Shown: positions 24,925 through 33,305 of the stretch, in pieces | How positions within the stretch are numbered: the stretch's first letter is position 1 | Layout: every line of letters starts with the position of its first letter | DNA from: JBFKQC01 sp041627895 | GTDB taxonomy: Bacteria > Pseudomonadota > Alphaproteobacteria > Rhodobacterales > Rhodobacteraceae | Assembly: GCA_041627895.1 (NCBI GenBank) | Contig: JBFKQC010000035.1 | Location: 1-38,916, forward strand | DNA length: 38,916 bases | Direction of reading: 5' to 3' | Made by a program: the position numbers and the translations under genes | Notes under the pieces: model-generated | The model's input: only the letters and a program-made list of their open reading frames with translations | Databases searched by the model: none | Told to the model about the DNA's origin: nothing

Positions 24925-25668
24925 TCAGGGGATCAGCCGAAGCGGCAGGATCACGCGCAGCCCCTCGCGCGTGGTGCCGCCCAGCGGTTCGAGCCGGCGG
25001 CGAACGCCCTCGATCAGCGCGTCGGGTGACTGGATCACCAGGTCGAGATCGGCATGCCCGGTCCCGAGATCGCCGGCGATCACGCCCTTCATCGGCGCCA
25101 CGCCGCCCGCCAGCGCGATGTCGCCCTCCAGCCGTCCGTCAGCCCAGATCGTCACCGCCATCGGCCCCGAACCCATCGCGATGCCGTCGACCTCGACGCC
25201 GCGCAGTTGCCCGGAAATGTTGATCTCGACGACCTGCACGCCCAGGGGCTCCACCACCTCGCCCGCGATGTCCTCGACCAGAAACAGGCCCTCGACGTCG
25301 TCGTGCACGGCCAGCGGCGCCAACTCGACACTGCCCCTGCCGCCGCTGATGCGCACCCGGTCGGCCTGCCACGGCAGCAAGGCGGTGGCGGACAGCTCGA
25401 TCCCGCGCCCGGTCAGCCGCAGGTCCCAGTTCAGGCCCTCGCCGCCGGGCGACGCCGCGCGCCATTCCAGCACCAGTTCGTGCGGCCGCACGCCCCTCGG
25501 ATGGCGCAATATGCCGTGCCGCATGCCCGAACGGTCGTCGAACGCCTCGGTCCAGCCCGGCAGCCTGTCCGGCACCGCGCGGCGCAAATGATGCATCTCG
25601 CCGTACCAGACCCCGGCCCCGGCCAGCCCGAGGCCGAAGAGCAGCAGCAGGAACAGCGCCCGAATCAT
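24925..25668 (-). CDS. gspN: Type II secretion protein GspN
   Basis: 247 residues with one N-terminal membrane helix (about 3-22) and a beta-rich periplasmic remainder, as in the GspN family, an accessory and often missing component. Pairwise similarity is hard to judge by eye, so the name leans on context: it follows gspM with an ATGA overlap and precedes gspC. The DUF2125-like family common in alphaproteobacteria has a similar layout (membrane helix, then a protein with repeated DLRLTG/VEVDGI-like strands) and is the main alternative. Confidence 0.7.
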   Translation of the reverse strand: MIRALFLLLLFGLGLAGAGVWYGEMHHLRRAVPDRLPGWTEAFDDRSGMRHGILRHPRGVRPHELVLEWRAASPGGEGLNWDLRLTGRGIELSATALLPWQADRVRISGGRGSVELAPLAVHDDVEGLFLVEDIAGEVVEPLGVQVVEINISGQLRGVEVDGIAMGSGPMAVTIWADGRLEGDIALAGGVAPMKGVIAGDLGTGHADLDLVIQSPDALIEGVRRRLEPLGGTTREGLRVILPLRLIP

Positions 25669-26165
25669 TCCGGCACCGCCAGGTCGAAGGTGGCGTTGAC
25701 CAACCCGGCAGAGGCCGCCTCGATCCGGAACGACGCGATCTCGTAGCCCCAGACCGGTGCCATCGCCGTCAGCCAGTCGCCCAGCCGGTCGAACGGCGCC
25801 TCATCCAGCGCGACCTCGACGCCGCCGGCCGAACGGTTGGCCAGTTGCGACACGTGCGGGCGCAGGTCGATGCGCACCAGGCTTTCCTCGATGCCGCTGA
25901 TCCCGATCGGTTCGGCCTCGGCGCCGAAGGCGGTGCCGGGTGCTGCGCCCTCGGCCGGCAGGGCGCGCACCTGGTCCGACACCCACGCCAGCAGCGCCGC
26001 CGCCTCGCGCGCGTCGGCCCGCGCCTCGTCGCGCGCCTCGAGCATCGGCAGGACCGCAAGGAACACAACCGCCACCGGCACCACCACGACGCCGAGCAGC
26101 AACAGCAGCAGCCGTTCGCGCTCCGAAAGCTGTGCCAGCGCATAGACCAGCCCGCCGCGGGTCAT
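25665..26165 (-). CDS. gspM: Type II secretion protein GspM
   Basis: 166 residues, the usual size. A short cytoplasmic start with the typical SERERLLLLLLG junction, one membrane helix (about 18-41), a coiled stretch (LEARDEARADAREAAALLAWV) and a small ferredoxin-like periplasmic domain (about 90-166). GspM supports GspL in the inner-membrane platform. Start and stop both overlap neighbours by 4 bases (gspL before, gspN after). Confidence 0.88.
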   Translation of the reverse strand: MTRGGLVYALAQLSERERLLLLLLGVVVVPVAVVFLAVLPMLEARDEARADAREAAALLAWVSDQVRALPAEGAAPGTAFGAEAEPIGISGIEESLVRIDLRPHVSQLANRSAGGVEVALDEAPFDRLGDWLTAMAPVWGYEIASFRIEAASAGLVNATFDLAVPE

Positions 26166-27307
26166 GAGGTGACCTCCAGCCGAAGCCGCGCCACCACACC
26201 GCCGGCCTGCTGCGCGCGCGAGTCGAGTTGCTCGACCACGAACGCCGCGGCGTCGAGTTCCGCCAGCAGCCGGTCGAGCGCGGCGAAATCGGTGGCCTCG
26301 ACGGTGATCACCAGCCCGGTATCGGCGCGGTAGGCGGCGGTCTGCAGCCGCAGCGTCTCGTGCGTCAGGATCGGCGCGGCGATCTGCAACTGCACCAGCG
26401 GCGCCAGCGCCACGGCCTCGGCGGTCGCCGGCGCGGCGGCGGCCTCGGCCGCGGCGGTCACCTGGCGGCGGATGTCGAGGATCGGCCCGGATGGCACGAA
26501 ATGCTCGCGCACCAGCGCCCGGGTCCGCTCGGCGTCGCGCGCGGCGGTGTCGCCGAACCGGCGCATCTCGACCGCGACCGCCGCCAGCCACATTGCCAGT
26601 GCAAGCGTGCCGAATGCCACCGGCGCGCGCCACTGCCCGAGCCGTGCGCGCAGCCGGTCGTAGACCGCGCTCGCCGGCGCCTTCAGGTCGATCCCGCCGG
26701 TCGCCTCGGACCAGCGCATCGGCGCCAGGCCCGCGCCGCGCAGCGCTGCCGCATCGCGCAGCACCGGCACGCCGCGTGCCTCCAGCGCCGCGTCCAGGAC
26801 CGGCTCGGGGTCGCCGAGCCGCAGGATCGCCTTCGGCGCGGGGGCCGCATCCAGAAGCGCCGCCGCCAGGTCCGGTTCCGCCCCGAACCCGTCGCCCGGC
26901 CCAAGCCGCGCCCTCACCGCGCCACCCGCGACCTCGACTGCCCACAGCCCTTCGGCTGCCGGCAGCGCCAGGTAGTCGGGCAACAGCGCAATCGCCCCCG
27001 GGCGCAGCGCCTTGCGCCACGCCGCCGCCTTCGCCGCATCGACCACCAGCACCCGGTCCCAGATCCGCTGGCCCTTCGGCGTGAGGGGATGCATCTCGAA
27101 CGCCGCCTCCGGCATCGACAGCTGTTCGACCAATTGCCGCTTGGCGACCCTCTCGCGCGCCATGCCGCGCAGGCTTTCCGGCAGATCCAGCGGCAGAACC
27201 GGCGCCTCGGCCCCCGGCACAAGCGCAACATGGGGGCCGCCGGGCATCTCGCCCGCCCCGAGCCGCACCATGCGCGGTGTGCCCTTCAAATGCCTGGCCG
27301 CTGCCAT
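26162..27307 (-). CDS. gspL: Type II secretion protein GspL
   Basis: 381 residues. A cytoplasmic actin-like domain (about 1-215) that binds GspE, one membrane helix (about 232-250; PVAFGTLALAMWLAAVAVEM) and a periplasmic ferredoxin-like domain (about 300-381). Position between gspK and gspM and this topology support the call. The cytoplasmic domain is Ala-rich and diverged. ATG 27307 has GAAGG upstream. A 60-base gap separates it from gspK. Confidence 0.88.
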   Translation of the reverse strand: MAAARHLKGTPRMVRLGAGEMPGGPHVALVPGAEAPVLPLDLPESLRGMARERVAKRQLVEQLSMPEAAFEMHPLTPKGQRIWDRVLVVDAAKAAAWRKALRPGAIALLPDYLALPAAEGLWAVEVAGGAVRARLGPGDGFGAEPDLAAALLDAAPAPKAILRLGDPEPVLDAALEARGVPVLRDAAALRGAGLAPMRWSEATGGIDLKAPASAVYDRLRARLGQWRAPVAFGTLALAMWLAAVAVEMRRFGDTAARDAERTRALVREHFVPSGPILDIRRQVTAAAEAAAAPATAEAVALAPLVQLQIAAPILTHETLRLQTAAYRADTGLVITVEATDFAALDRLLAELDAAAFVVEQLDSRAQQAGGVVARLRLEVTS

Positions 27308-27367
27308 CGACGCTGCCTTCCCGGCGGTTTCATCGCCGATTCACTATGGGCAAAACCGGGTGCCACC

Positions 27368-28273
27368 TCAATCATATACGGCCCAGCGATAAAGCCGCCG
27401 GATCGGCAGGTCTGCCGCCGGCTCGACGAAGTACACCGTGCGGCGGCGCTGCACCGCGCCATCCAGTTCTGCCGCCAGATACGCCTCGAACCAGTTGCTT
27501 GCGACCGTCAGCCGGTCGAAGGGCAGGTGCTCGACATCTTCGGTCTCCAGCACCTCGACCACGCGGCGGCGAACCTCGCCGATCGACTCGACCGGCTCTT
27601 CGCGCTCCAGCAGCTCTTCGGCCACGTCGGGCGGAAACGGCTCCAGCACCGCGCGCAGCACGATCTCGGGCGCGGTGTTCAGGTTCAGCCGCGCGTCCGG
27701 CGGCAGCGCCGCCAGCACCGGGCGAAGCGCGGCGAAGGCCTCGGCCGTCATGCCCCGCACCTCGCGCAGATCGTCCAGCGTGCGCGCCGGCCCGCCCCGC
27801 GGCAGAAGCGGCGGGCGGCGCGACATGTAGGCGTCGACGCCGCGCGGGCCGGCATTGCCGACGAATTCCCCGATCTCCGCCAGCAGCGACCGCGGCAGGC
27901 GCAACTCGTTGAACACCTGCGCGAACACCTCGTCCACGAAATCATCTTCGCCACGCAGCCAGTTCACGTTCAGCCGGCCCTGCAGATCGGCGATCTCGAT
28001 CGCGACGCGCCCCCGGTCGACCGGATAGCTCTGACCGGCCGTGGCCCAGGCCTGCCCGTGATGGGTCAGGCTGGTTTCGGCGGTCGCTTCCAGAAGATCC
28101 GGCACCAGCACCTCGCCCGCATCGAGATAAAGCGCAAGCTGGTGCGCGCCGCTTGCATGCTCGGTGCGGGTCCGCGCGGCCTCGGACCGGGTCAGCAGCG
28201 CCGCCGCCACGGCCGACATCGCCAGCACGATCACCAGCGCGTTGATCAGCACGACGCCGCGATCCCGGGTCAT
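27368..28273 (-). CDS. gspK: Type II secretion minor pseudopilin GspK
   Basis: 301 residues, the large tip pseudopilin. The N-terminus is a prepilin-like signal (MTRDRG|VVLINALVIVLAMSAV) with Val at +1 and no Glu at +5, as expected for GspK, the one pseudopilin lacking it. A large helical insert (about 95-215) includes GRLNVNWL and LNLNTAPEIVLRAVL, both typical. ATG 28273 overlaps the gspJ stop by 4 bases. Confidence 0.92.
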   Translation of the reverse strand: MTRDRGVVLINALVIVLAMSAVAAALLTRSEAARTRTEHASGAHQLALYLDAGEVLVPDLLEATAETSLTHHGQAWATAGQSYPVDRGRVAIEIADLQGRLNVNWLRGEDDFVDEVFAQVFNELRLPRSLLAEIGEFVGNAGPRGVDAYMSRRPPLLPRGGPARTLDDLREVRGMTAEAFAALRPVLAALPPDARLNLNTAPEIVLRAVLEPFPPDVAEELLEREEPVESIGEVRRRVVEVLETEDVEHLPFDRLTVASNWFEAYLAAELDGAVQRRRTVYFVEPAADLPIRRLYRWAVYD

Positions 28274-28851
28274 CTCAGGCTCACCACGGTGTCGATCCCG
28301 CCAAGCCTGGCGTGGTCGATGCGTACCTTCAGCCCCAACGGCAGCCGCGCGGTGTCGCGCGGGTCGGCGGCGAAGCCCGCGCGCCAGCCGCCTTGCACCT
28401 CGAAGCTCGATACGGAAAGCCCCCGCACGTCGCTCAGCACCGCCACCTCGGCGGGGCGTCCGCCGCCGGGGTTGCGCGTGGTCCAGACCTGGCGCAGCAC
28501 CGCGCCGGTCGCCGGATCGTGACGCCAGACCACGCGGCCCTGGCCGCTCGACCCCGGCGCCAGCCGCGCAAGCCCGCCCACCGTCAGCGCAAAGCCGTCG
28601 CCCGCTGCGATCAGCGCGGGCTCGGTGCCGCCGTTCGCCGGCGTGAACGGCATCGGCAACGCGGCGTCGAGATCCTGGCGCAGCAGCGCGAGGCCCAGCG
28701 CCAGTTCGCCCGTGGTTTCGCTGATCCCGGTCAGCCGCTCGCTGGCGCGCAGCGTCGCCTGCATCACCTGCACCCCGATCAGCGCGACCAGCGCAAAAAT
28801 CGACAGGACCGCAACCAGTTCCAGCAGCGAAAATCCCGCGGCCCGCCTCAT
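28270..28851 (-). CDS. gspJ: Type II secretion minor pseudopilin GspJ
   Basis: 193 residues. Prepilin-peptidase site MRRAAG|FSLLELVAVLSIFALVAL with Phe at +1 and Glu at +5, then a long helix and beta-rich domain (LRQDLDAALPMPF, the family's RDL motif, at about 57-69). Forms the tip with GspI, GspK and GspH. The start overlaps the gspI stop by 4 bases. Confidence 0.92.
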   Translation of the reverse strand: MRRAAGFSLLELVAVLSIFALVALIGVQVMQATLRASERLTGISETTGELALGLALLRQDLDAALPMPFTPANGGTEPALIAAGDGFALTVGGLARLAPGSSGQGRVVWRHDPATGAVLRQVWTTRNPGGGRPAEVAVLSDVRGLSVSSFEVQGGWRAGFAADPRDTARLPLGLKVRIDHARLGGIDTVVSLR

Positions 28852-29222
28852 TGCGGCGGCTCCACCGGAGCATAGACGACATAGACCGCGCCGGGCTGAT
28901 CCGGGGCGCTGACCCGGATCGTCGCCTCGACGAAACCGCCCTCGGTCTCGGCCCGGTCGACCGCGATCTGCCAGGCGATCCCGCCCGCGGCCAGCGTGCC
29001 GGGCAGCGACGCGCCGGCGCCGAGAAGCTGCAATTCCTCGGCCCGGTTGAGCGCCAGGTTGTGCGCCAGAACCCGTGGCAGTTCCTGCCCGATCACGCGG
29101 CGCGACTGGCCGAGGCTCTGGAATCCGGCGATCACGCCGATCGACAGCACCAGCACCGCGACGACCAGCTCGATCAGGCTGATCCCGGCCTCGCTGCCGC
29201 GACGCTTCAGCCCGGCGCGCAT
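28848..29222 (-). CDS. gspI: Type II secretion minor pseudopilin GspI
   Basis: 124 residues, normal size. The prepilin site reads EAG|ISLIELVVAVLVLSIGV, with Glu at +5 but Ile instead of the usual Phe/Met at +1. HNLALNRAEELQL is the GspI hallmark (usually ARNLALNRAEE-like). ATG 29222 lies 16 bases inside the gspH end. Confidence 0.92.
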   Translation of the reverse strand: MRAGLKRRGSEAGISLIELVVAVLVLSIGVIAGFQSLGQSRRVIGQELPRVLAHNLALNRAEELQLLGAGASLPGTLAAGGIAWQIAVDRAETEGGFVEATIRVSAPDQPGAVYVVYAPVEPPQ

Positions 29223-29647
29223 GTCACCGGCGCCCAGCCGTCGCTGGCGCAGATCCGCACCACGCCGCCCTGGCTGAACCGCAGCCGGAATGGCGTCGCC
29301 TCGCCGCTCGGCAGCACCTGCAGCGGCGCGCGAAAATCGGCCGGGTCCAGCACCGCGACCTCGCCCTGCCAGTGCACCGCATCGCCGCGCTCGTGCCAGC
29401 CGGCCCGCCATTCGAGCCTGCGATAGCCGCCGGCATCCACCGCCAGCGCCAGGACCTGCCGCGACAGCACCGCCTCGGCGCGCAGCCGCCGATATACCGC
29501 CTCGAACCGCGCCGCATCGCTGGCCGCCTGCCCGCGCGGGCGGCTTGCAGACAAGGTCAGCGTGGTGGTCAGCAGCGCCAGCACCGTGACCGCGATCATC
29601 AGCTCGATCAGCGTGAATCCCGCGTCGCGCCCTAGCCCTCGGTCCAT
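29207..29647 (-). CDS. gspH: Type II secretion minor pseudopilin GspH
   Basis: 146 residues. Prepilin site RDAG|FTLIELMIAVTVLALL with Phe +1 and Glu +5. A C-terminal beta domain with two Cys (CASDGWAPVTC), a likely disulfide in the periplasm. Overlaps gspG by 16 bases at its start and gspI by 16 bases at its end, an unusually even packing that suggests tight translational coupling. Confidence 0.88.
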   Translation of the reverse strand: MDRGLGRDAGFTLIELMIAVTVLALLTTTLTLSASRPRGQAASDAARFEAVYRRLRAEAVLSRQVLALAVDAGGYRRLEWRAGWHERGDAVHWQGEVAVLDPADFRAPLQVLPSGEATPFRLRFSQGGVVRICASDGWAPVTCAPG

Positions 29648-30093
29648 GTCCCGATATCCGCGTCCGCGCCGTCGCCGCCCGCGGCCCCGTCCGCCCCGAA
29701 GGTGAAGATGTCGAAATCGCCGTGCACGCCGGGCGAGAGATACTGGTACTCGGCGCCCCAGGGGTCCTTCGGCAGCCGGTCGATATAGCCGCCGTCGGCC
29801 CAGTTCGGCGGCGCGGGCTCGGTCACGGGCCGGGTCACCAGGGCGCGCAGCCCCTGCTCGGTCGTCGGATAGCGCAGGTTGTCCAGCCGGTAGAGGTTGA
29901 TCGCGCTTTCCAGCGTGGCGAGGTCGGAATGCACCCGCGCAACCCGCGCCTGATCGGGCCGGTCGATGATCCGCGGCACGATGACCAGCGCCAGGATCGA
30001 CATGATCACCACCACGACCATCAGCTCCAGCAGCGAAAAGCCCTCGTCGCCCCTCGCCCCTCGCGTCGCCCTGCTTTCCGGGATGGCCCCCAT
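29632..30093 (-). CDS. gspG: Type II secretion major pseudopilin GspG
   Basis: Main pilus-like subunit pushed by GspE/F to drive substrates through GspD; 153 residues. The prepilin site is DEG|FSLLELMVVVVIMSILALVIVP, with Phe +1 and Glu +5. The mature domain has the GspG hallmarks YRLDNLRYPTTEQGL, DPWGAEYQY and DIFTFGADG, the last part of the calcium-binding loop. ATG 30093 is preferred (AGGGA eight bases upstream, 18-residue leader); ATG 30120 would give a longer leader. First gene of the leftward operon. Confidence 0.94.
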   Translation of the reverse strand: MGAIPESRATRGARGDEGFSLLELMVVVVIMSILALVIVPRIIDRPDQARVARVHSDLATLESAINLYRLDNLRYPTTEQGLRALVTRPVTEPAPPNWADGGYIDRLPKDPWGAEYQYLSPGVHGDFDIFTFGADGAAGGDGADADIGTWTEG

Positions 30094-30152
30094 TCCGGTA
30101 TTCCCTGTCAGATATCCCATTGGTCCGCGGTCGAAATTCCCGCGCGCCTGAC

Positions 30153-30181
30153 AGACTAGCAGACCCGCGGCCCGGCCTCAA
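30153..30181 (-). promoter_or_regulatory. Promoter of the gspG-D operon
   Basis: On the minus strand TTGAGG (30176-30181) and TAGTCT (30153-30158) are separated by exactly 17 bases, about 60 bases before the gspG start. A fair sigma-70-type match; nothing else in this 140-base gap fits better. Confidence 0.45.
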
Positions 30182-30233
30182 CAGCGCCGCCCGCCATCCG
30201 CGCCCCGCGCACAAGCTTACGGCAGGCGCCCGC

Positions 30234-30965
30234 CTAGCCGCGGCCGATATAGGGCATCTTGGTCGCCATCACCGTCATGAACTGCACGTTCGCCTCCAGG
30301 GGCCGCGTCGCCATGTACAGCACCGCCTCGGCCACGTTCGCTACATCCATCGATGGGTCGGGCTCGCGCCCCGCGGCGCGGGCGCGCTGGATCTGCTCCT
30401 CGACCATGGGCGTGCGCGCATTGCCGATGTCGATCTGCCCGCAGGCGATGTCGAATTCGCGACCGTCGAGGCTCAGCGTCCGGGTCAGCCCGGTCACGCC
30501 ATGCTTGGTCGCCGTATAGCAGACCGACCCCTCGCGCGGCACATGCGCGCTGATCGAGCCGTTGTTGATGATCCGCCCGCCCTGCGGGTCCTGCCGGCGC
30601 ATGTGCCGGAACGCCTGCCGCGCGCAAAGGAACATGCCGGTCAGGTTGACGCCGACGACGTCCATCCAGGTCTCGACCGGCACCTCGTCGATCGGCCCGG
30701 CGACACCGAACATGCCGGCATTGTTGAACAGCACGTCCAGCCGCCCCGCGGTGGCGACGAAACGGTCGAACGCGCCTTCGACCGCGGCCGCGTCGGTCAC
30801 ATCCGCCGGCAGAACCACGACGTTGTCATGCGCCGTCGCGATCTCGGCCAGCGCCTCGGCACGGCGCGCCAGGACGCCGACGGTCCAGCCCCTGGCCAGA
30901 AACGCCTCGGCCACCGACCGCCCGATGCCGCTCGACGCCCCCGTCACCACGATCGTTCCGCTCAT
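30234..30965 (-). CDS. Short-chain dehydrogenase/reductase, classical type
   Basis: NAD(P)-dependent oxidoreductase, 243 residues. TGASSGIG (8-15), NNAG (81-84), catalytic Ser137, Tyr150 and Lys154, all intact with normal spacing. Arg residues shortly after the cofactor motif (LARRAEAL) suggest NADPH. Substrate unknown. ATG 30965 overlaps the helicase stop by 4 bases, so the two are co-translated although their functions look unrelated. Confidence 0.9.
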   Translation of the reverse strand: MSGTIVVTGASSGIGRSVAEAFLARGWTVGVLARRAEALAEIATAHDNVVVLPADVTDAAAVEGAFDRFVATAGRLDVLFNNAGMFGVAGPIDEVPVETWMDVVGVNLTGMFLCARQAFRHMRRQDPQGGRIINNGSISAHVPREGSVCYTATKHGVTGLTRTLSLDGREFDIACGQIDIGNARTPMVEEQIQRARAAGREPDPSMDVANVAEAVLYMATRPLEANVQFMTVMATKMPYIGRG

Positions 30966-32494
30966 GTGTCTTCCTCCTCCATACCCAGCGCCAGCGGGCC
31001 CGGCCCGCCGCGCAGATCCTCGACCGAAAGCTCCCGCTGCGGCCGCGCCAGCCGATAGCGCGTGACCCAGTGCAGCCGCTCTTCGGCGCGGGTGATCGCG
31101 ACATAGGCCAGCCGCTTCCACAGCGGCAGGCCCGCCTCGACGCGCCCCGATTTCGCCGCCGCCCAGAGATCCGGCGCGAATACCTGCACCTCGGGCCATT
31201 GCGAGCCCTGCGCCTTGTGGATCGTCACCGCGCTGCCATGCAGAAACGCCGCCCCCATTCGCGCGGCGAACGGGATGAACGGTTCCTCCTCGCCGGGGAA
31301 CTCGATCTTGACGATCGAGGCCGCGCTGATCTGCGGCTCTTCCGCGCCGACCACGTGCAGCCGGGAAAAGCCGGGCTTGCGGCCGGGGCCCAGATAGATC
31401 ACCTGCGCCCCCTTGATCAGCCCGCGCGTCTCCAGGTCGATGCGCTTCTTGCGGTGCTTCAGCGGCAGCTCGATCCCGTCGCAGATCAGCGGCTCGCCCG
31501 GCAACAGCGCGTCCGGCGGCGCGCCGAAGGCGCCGCGGAACGCCTGGATCAGCCGGACCCGCGTGACGTTGCGCCAGACCAGCACCGGCGAACGCGCCAT
31601 CATGTCGGCATCGACCCGGGGCGCCACCACCACCCGGTCGTCGGCGCGCGCCGCGTCCTCGACCATCCGCTCGAACGCCTCGAACTCCAGCGTCTCGTCG
31701 CCCAGCGCATGCGCCAGGTCCAGGATCGGGCTGTCCGCCTCCTGCCGGTGAATGCGGTGCAGTTCCAGCTTGCGCGGCCCGGTCAGCCGATCGAATACCA
31801 TCTCGCCAGACTGGCCCACCGGCGCCAGTTGCGCCGGGTCGCCGAACAGCAGAAGCGTCGGGAAGATCTCCTGCAAATCCTCGAACTGCTTGTTGTCCAG
31901 CATCGAGGATTCGTCGACGAAACCGATATCCAGCGGGTCGTCGCGCCGTTTCCACCCGGTGATGAAATCCGACCCCCGCAGCCCCGCCGTGGCCAGCGCG
32001 CCGGGAACCGACTTGTGCGTCTGATAGAAGGCATGCGCCCGGTCCAGCGCGGCGTCGGTCAGCCCCTCGATCGTCGGGCGCTCGCCCGAGCCGGCAAGCC
32101 AGTCGGCGACCTTCTCGTATTCCGGGTCGTAGACCGGGGTGTACAGGATACGGTGGATCGTCGTTGCCGGAACCCCGTTGCCGCGCAGAACGCTCGCTGC
32201 CTTGTTGGTCGGCGCCAGGATTGCCAGCGTGCGCCGGTCCCTGCGCCTGCGACCCTCGTAGTCGCCCGAAACGACATCGACCCCGGACTCTTCCAGCGCG
32301 TGGTAGAGCCGGCCGAGCAGCAGCGTCTTGCCGGACCCGGCGCGCCCGATCACCGCCATCACGCGGGGCTTGCCCTCGACCTTCCGCGTGGCGACGCCTT
32401 CGTCGAGGTCGATGCCCGCGCCGCGTAACATCTCGGTTACGCGATCGAAGGCCTCGGCCTGGTCGTCGGAAAACTGCACCGCGGGCACACCCAT
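30962..32494 (-). CDS. RecD-like ATP-dependent DNA helicase (SF1)
   Basis: 510 residues. Superfamily 1 helicase motifs in order: Walker A GRAGSGKT (50-57), a motif Ia-like APTNKAASVL (about 94-103), Walker B IGFVDESSML, motif III FGDPAQLAPVG, and C-terminal UvrD-like motifs TIHKAQGSQW and VAITRAEERL. This set matches stand-alone RecD/TraA-like helicases used in recombination or repair. No RecB/RecC or N-terminal extension is present, so it is not the RecBCD subunit. A second ATP-dependent motor such as a phage Dda helicase is structurally similar. Confidence 0.88.
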   Translation of the reverse strand: MGVPAVQFSDDQAEAFDRVTEMLRGAGIDLDEGVATRKVEGKPRVMAVIGRAGSGKTLLLGRLYHALEESGVDVVSGDYEGRRRRDRRTLAILAPTNKAASVLRGNGVPATTIHRILYTPVYDPEYEKVADWLAGSGERPTIEGLTDAALDRAHAFYQTHKSVPGALATAGLRGSDFITGWKRRDDPLDIGFVDESSMLDNKQFEDLQEIFPTLLLFGDPAQLAPVGQSGEMVFDRLTGPRKLELHRIHRQEADSPILDLAHALGDETLEFEAFERMVEDAARADDRVVVAPRVDADMMARSPVLVWRNVTRVRLIQAFRGAFGAPPDALLPGEPLICDGIELPLKHRKKRIDLETRGLIKGAQVIYLGPGRKPGFSRLHVVGAEEPQISAASIVKIEFPGEEEPFIPFAARMGAAFLHGSAVTIHKAQGSQWPEVQVFAPDLWAAAKSGRVEAGLPLWKRLAYVAITRAEERLHWVTRYRLARPQRELSVEDLRGGPGPLALGMEEEDT

Positions 32495-32524
32495 GGCGCG
32501 ACCCTACAGCGATGAAATGAAAGG

Positions 32525-32548
32525 GGGAACCGGTCTTTGCCGGTTCCC
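32525..32548 (-). terminator. Intrinsic terminator of luxI
   Basis: GGGAACCGG (32525-32533), a 6-base loop, CCGGTTCCC (32540-32548): a perfect 9-bp stem. On the minus strand it is followed by CCTTTCATTTC. It begins 16 bases after the luxI stop. Confidence 0.7.
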
Positions 32549-32564
32549 GGCCGGCGCGGCGCCG

Positions 32565-33200
32565 CTATCCGGTCATCGCCACCGGCGCCGCGGCGCGGCC
32601 GAAGGCACGGTCGAACCAGAGCCGCGACAGCGCATCCGACACGCCGGCGCGGCGCAGCAGCGCCGGGCGCAGCGCCGGGTCGAAGGCCCAAAGCCCGACG
32701 CTGACCGCATCGCGGCCCCGACCCTCGGTGCCGAGAACCGTCGGCTTCCAGCCGAGGCGGCGATAGATCCGGATCATCCGGGCGTCGAAGGCGCCCACCG
32801 CGTCGGTCAGGTGAAAGCCGAGGCCGATTTCCATTCCGCCCAGCATCAGCGCCGCGGAGATCCGCACCTCGGCGCGCTCGGCCAGGCAGAACCGGGTGCA
32901 TTCCCAGATCAGCGGCGAGCGGATCGCGACGCCGCCCGTCAGGTGGGTGAAGTGGTCGTTGACCATGGTGTCGCCGGTCGTGGGCAGGAACCGCATCGAG
33001 CCGCCATGCGCGCCGTCGGCGCGCTGCCAGATCACGTAAAGCGGGTTCATCGCGTCGTAGGCGTCGCGCTCGAACCCGTCGCCGTCGACCTCGACCGCCC
33101 AGTTCAGGCGGGCGCGGAATTGCGCCGCACGGTCGCGGAACATAGTGTCGCGCAGCTTCGGATAGGTGTCGAGCTCTTGCCCGTAGACATAGCGCAGCAT
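32565..33200 (-). CDS. luxI: Acyl-homoserine-lactone synthase, LuxI family
   Basis: Makes an N-acyl-homoserine lactone signal from S-adenosylmethionine and an acyl-carrier substrate; 211 residues. Conserved LuxI residues are in place: Arg24, Phe28, Trp34 (in FRDRAAQF and NWAVEVD), Asp46 and Asp49 (DAYD), then MRFLPTT and the ECTRF block with its Glu and Arg. The start MLRYVYGQEL is typical of roseobacter homologues. A purine-rich AAGGGAAGAGG precedes the ATG. It lies 105 bases downstream of luxR in the same direction. Acyl chain length cannot be read from the sequence. Confidence 0.95.
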   Translation of the reverse strand: MLRYVYGQELDTYPKLRDTMFRDRAAQFRARLNWAVEVDGDGFERDAYDAMNPLYVIWQRADGAHGGSMRFLPTTGDTMVNDHFTHLTGGVAIRSPLIWECTRFCLAERAEVRISAALMLGGMEIGLGFHLTDAVGAFDARMIRIYRRLGWKPTVLGTEGRGRDAVSVGLWAFDPALRPALLRRAGVSDALSRLWFDRAFGRAAAPVAMTG

Positions 33201-33215
33201 GGCCTCTTCCCTTCG

Positions 33216-33234
33216 CCAGAACGTGATCGTCTGG
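33216..33234 (-). promoter_or_regulatory. Dyad before luxI, possible lux-box or mRNA hairpin
   Basis: CCAGA (33216-33220) and TCTGG (33230-33234) flank a 9-base centre; with one bulged A the stem extends to CCAGACG/CGTCTGG. It ends 16 bases before the luxI ATG. Length (19 bp) fits a LuxR-type site, but the sequence does not match the classic lux box. A hairpin close to the ribosome-binding sequence is equally possible. Confidence 0.3.
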
Positions 33235-33305
33235 CCGGGAAGGGTCGCGCGGCACCGTTAACGGCGCCCTAGCGCGCCGCGCGCTCTGTTAACGAACCGG
33301 GGCGC

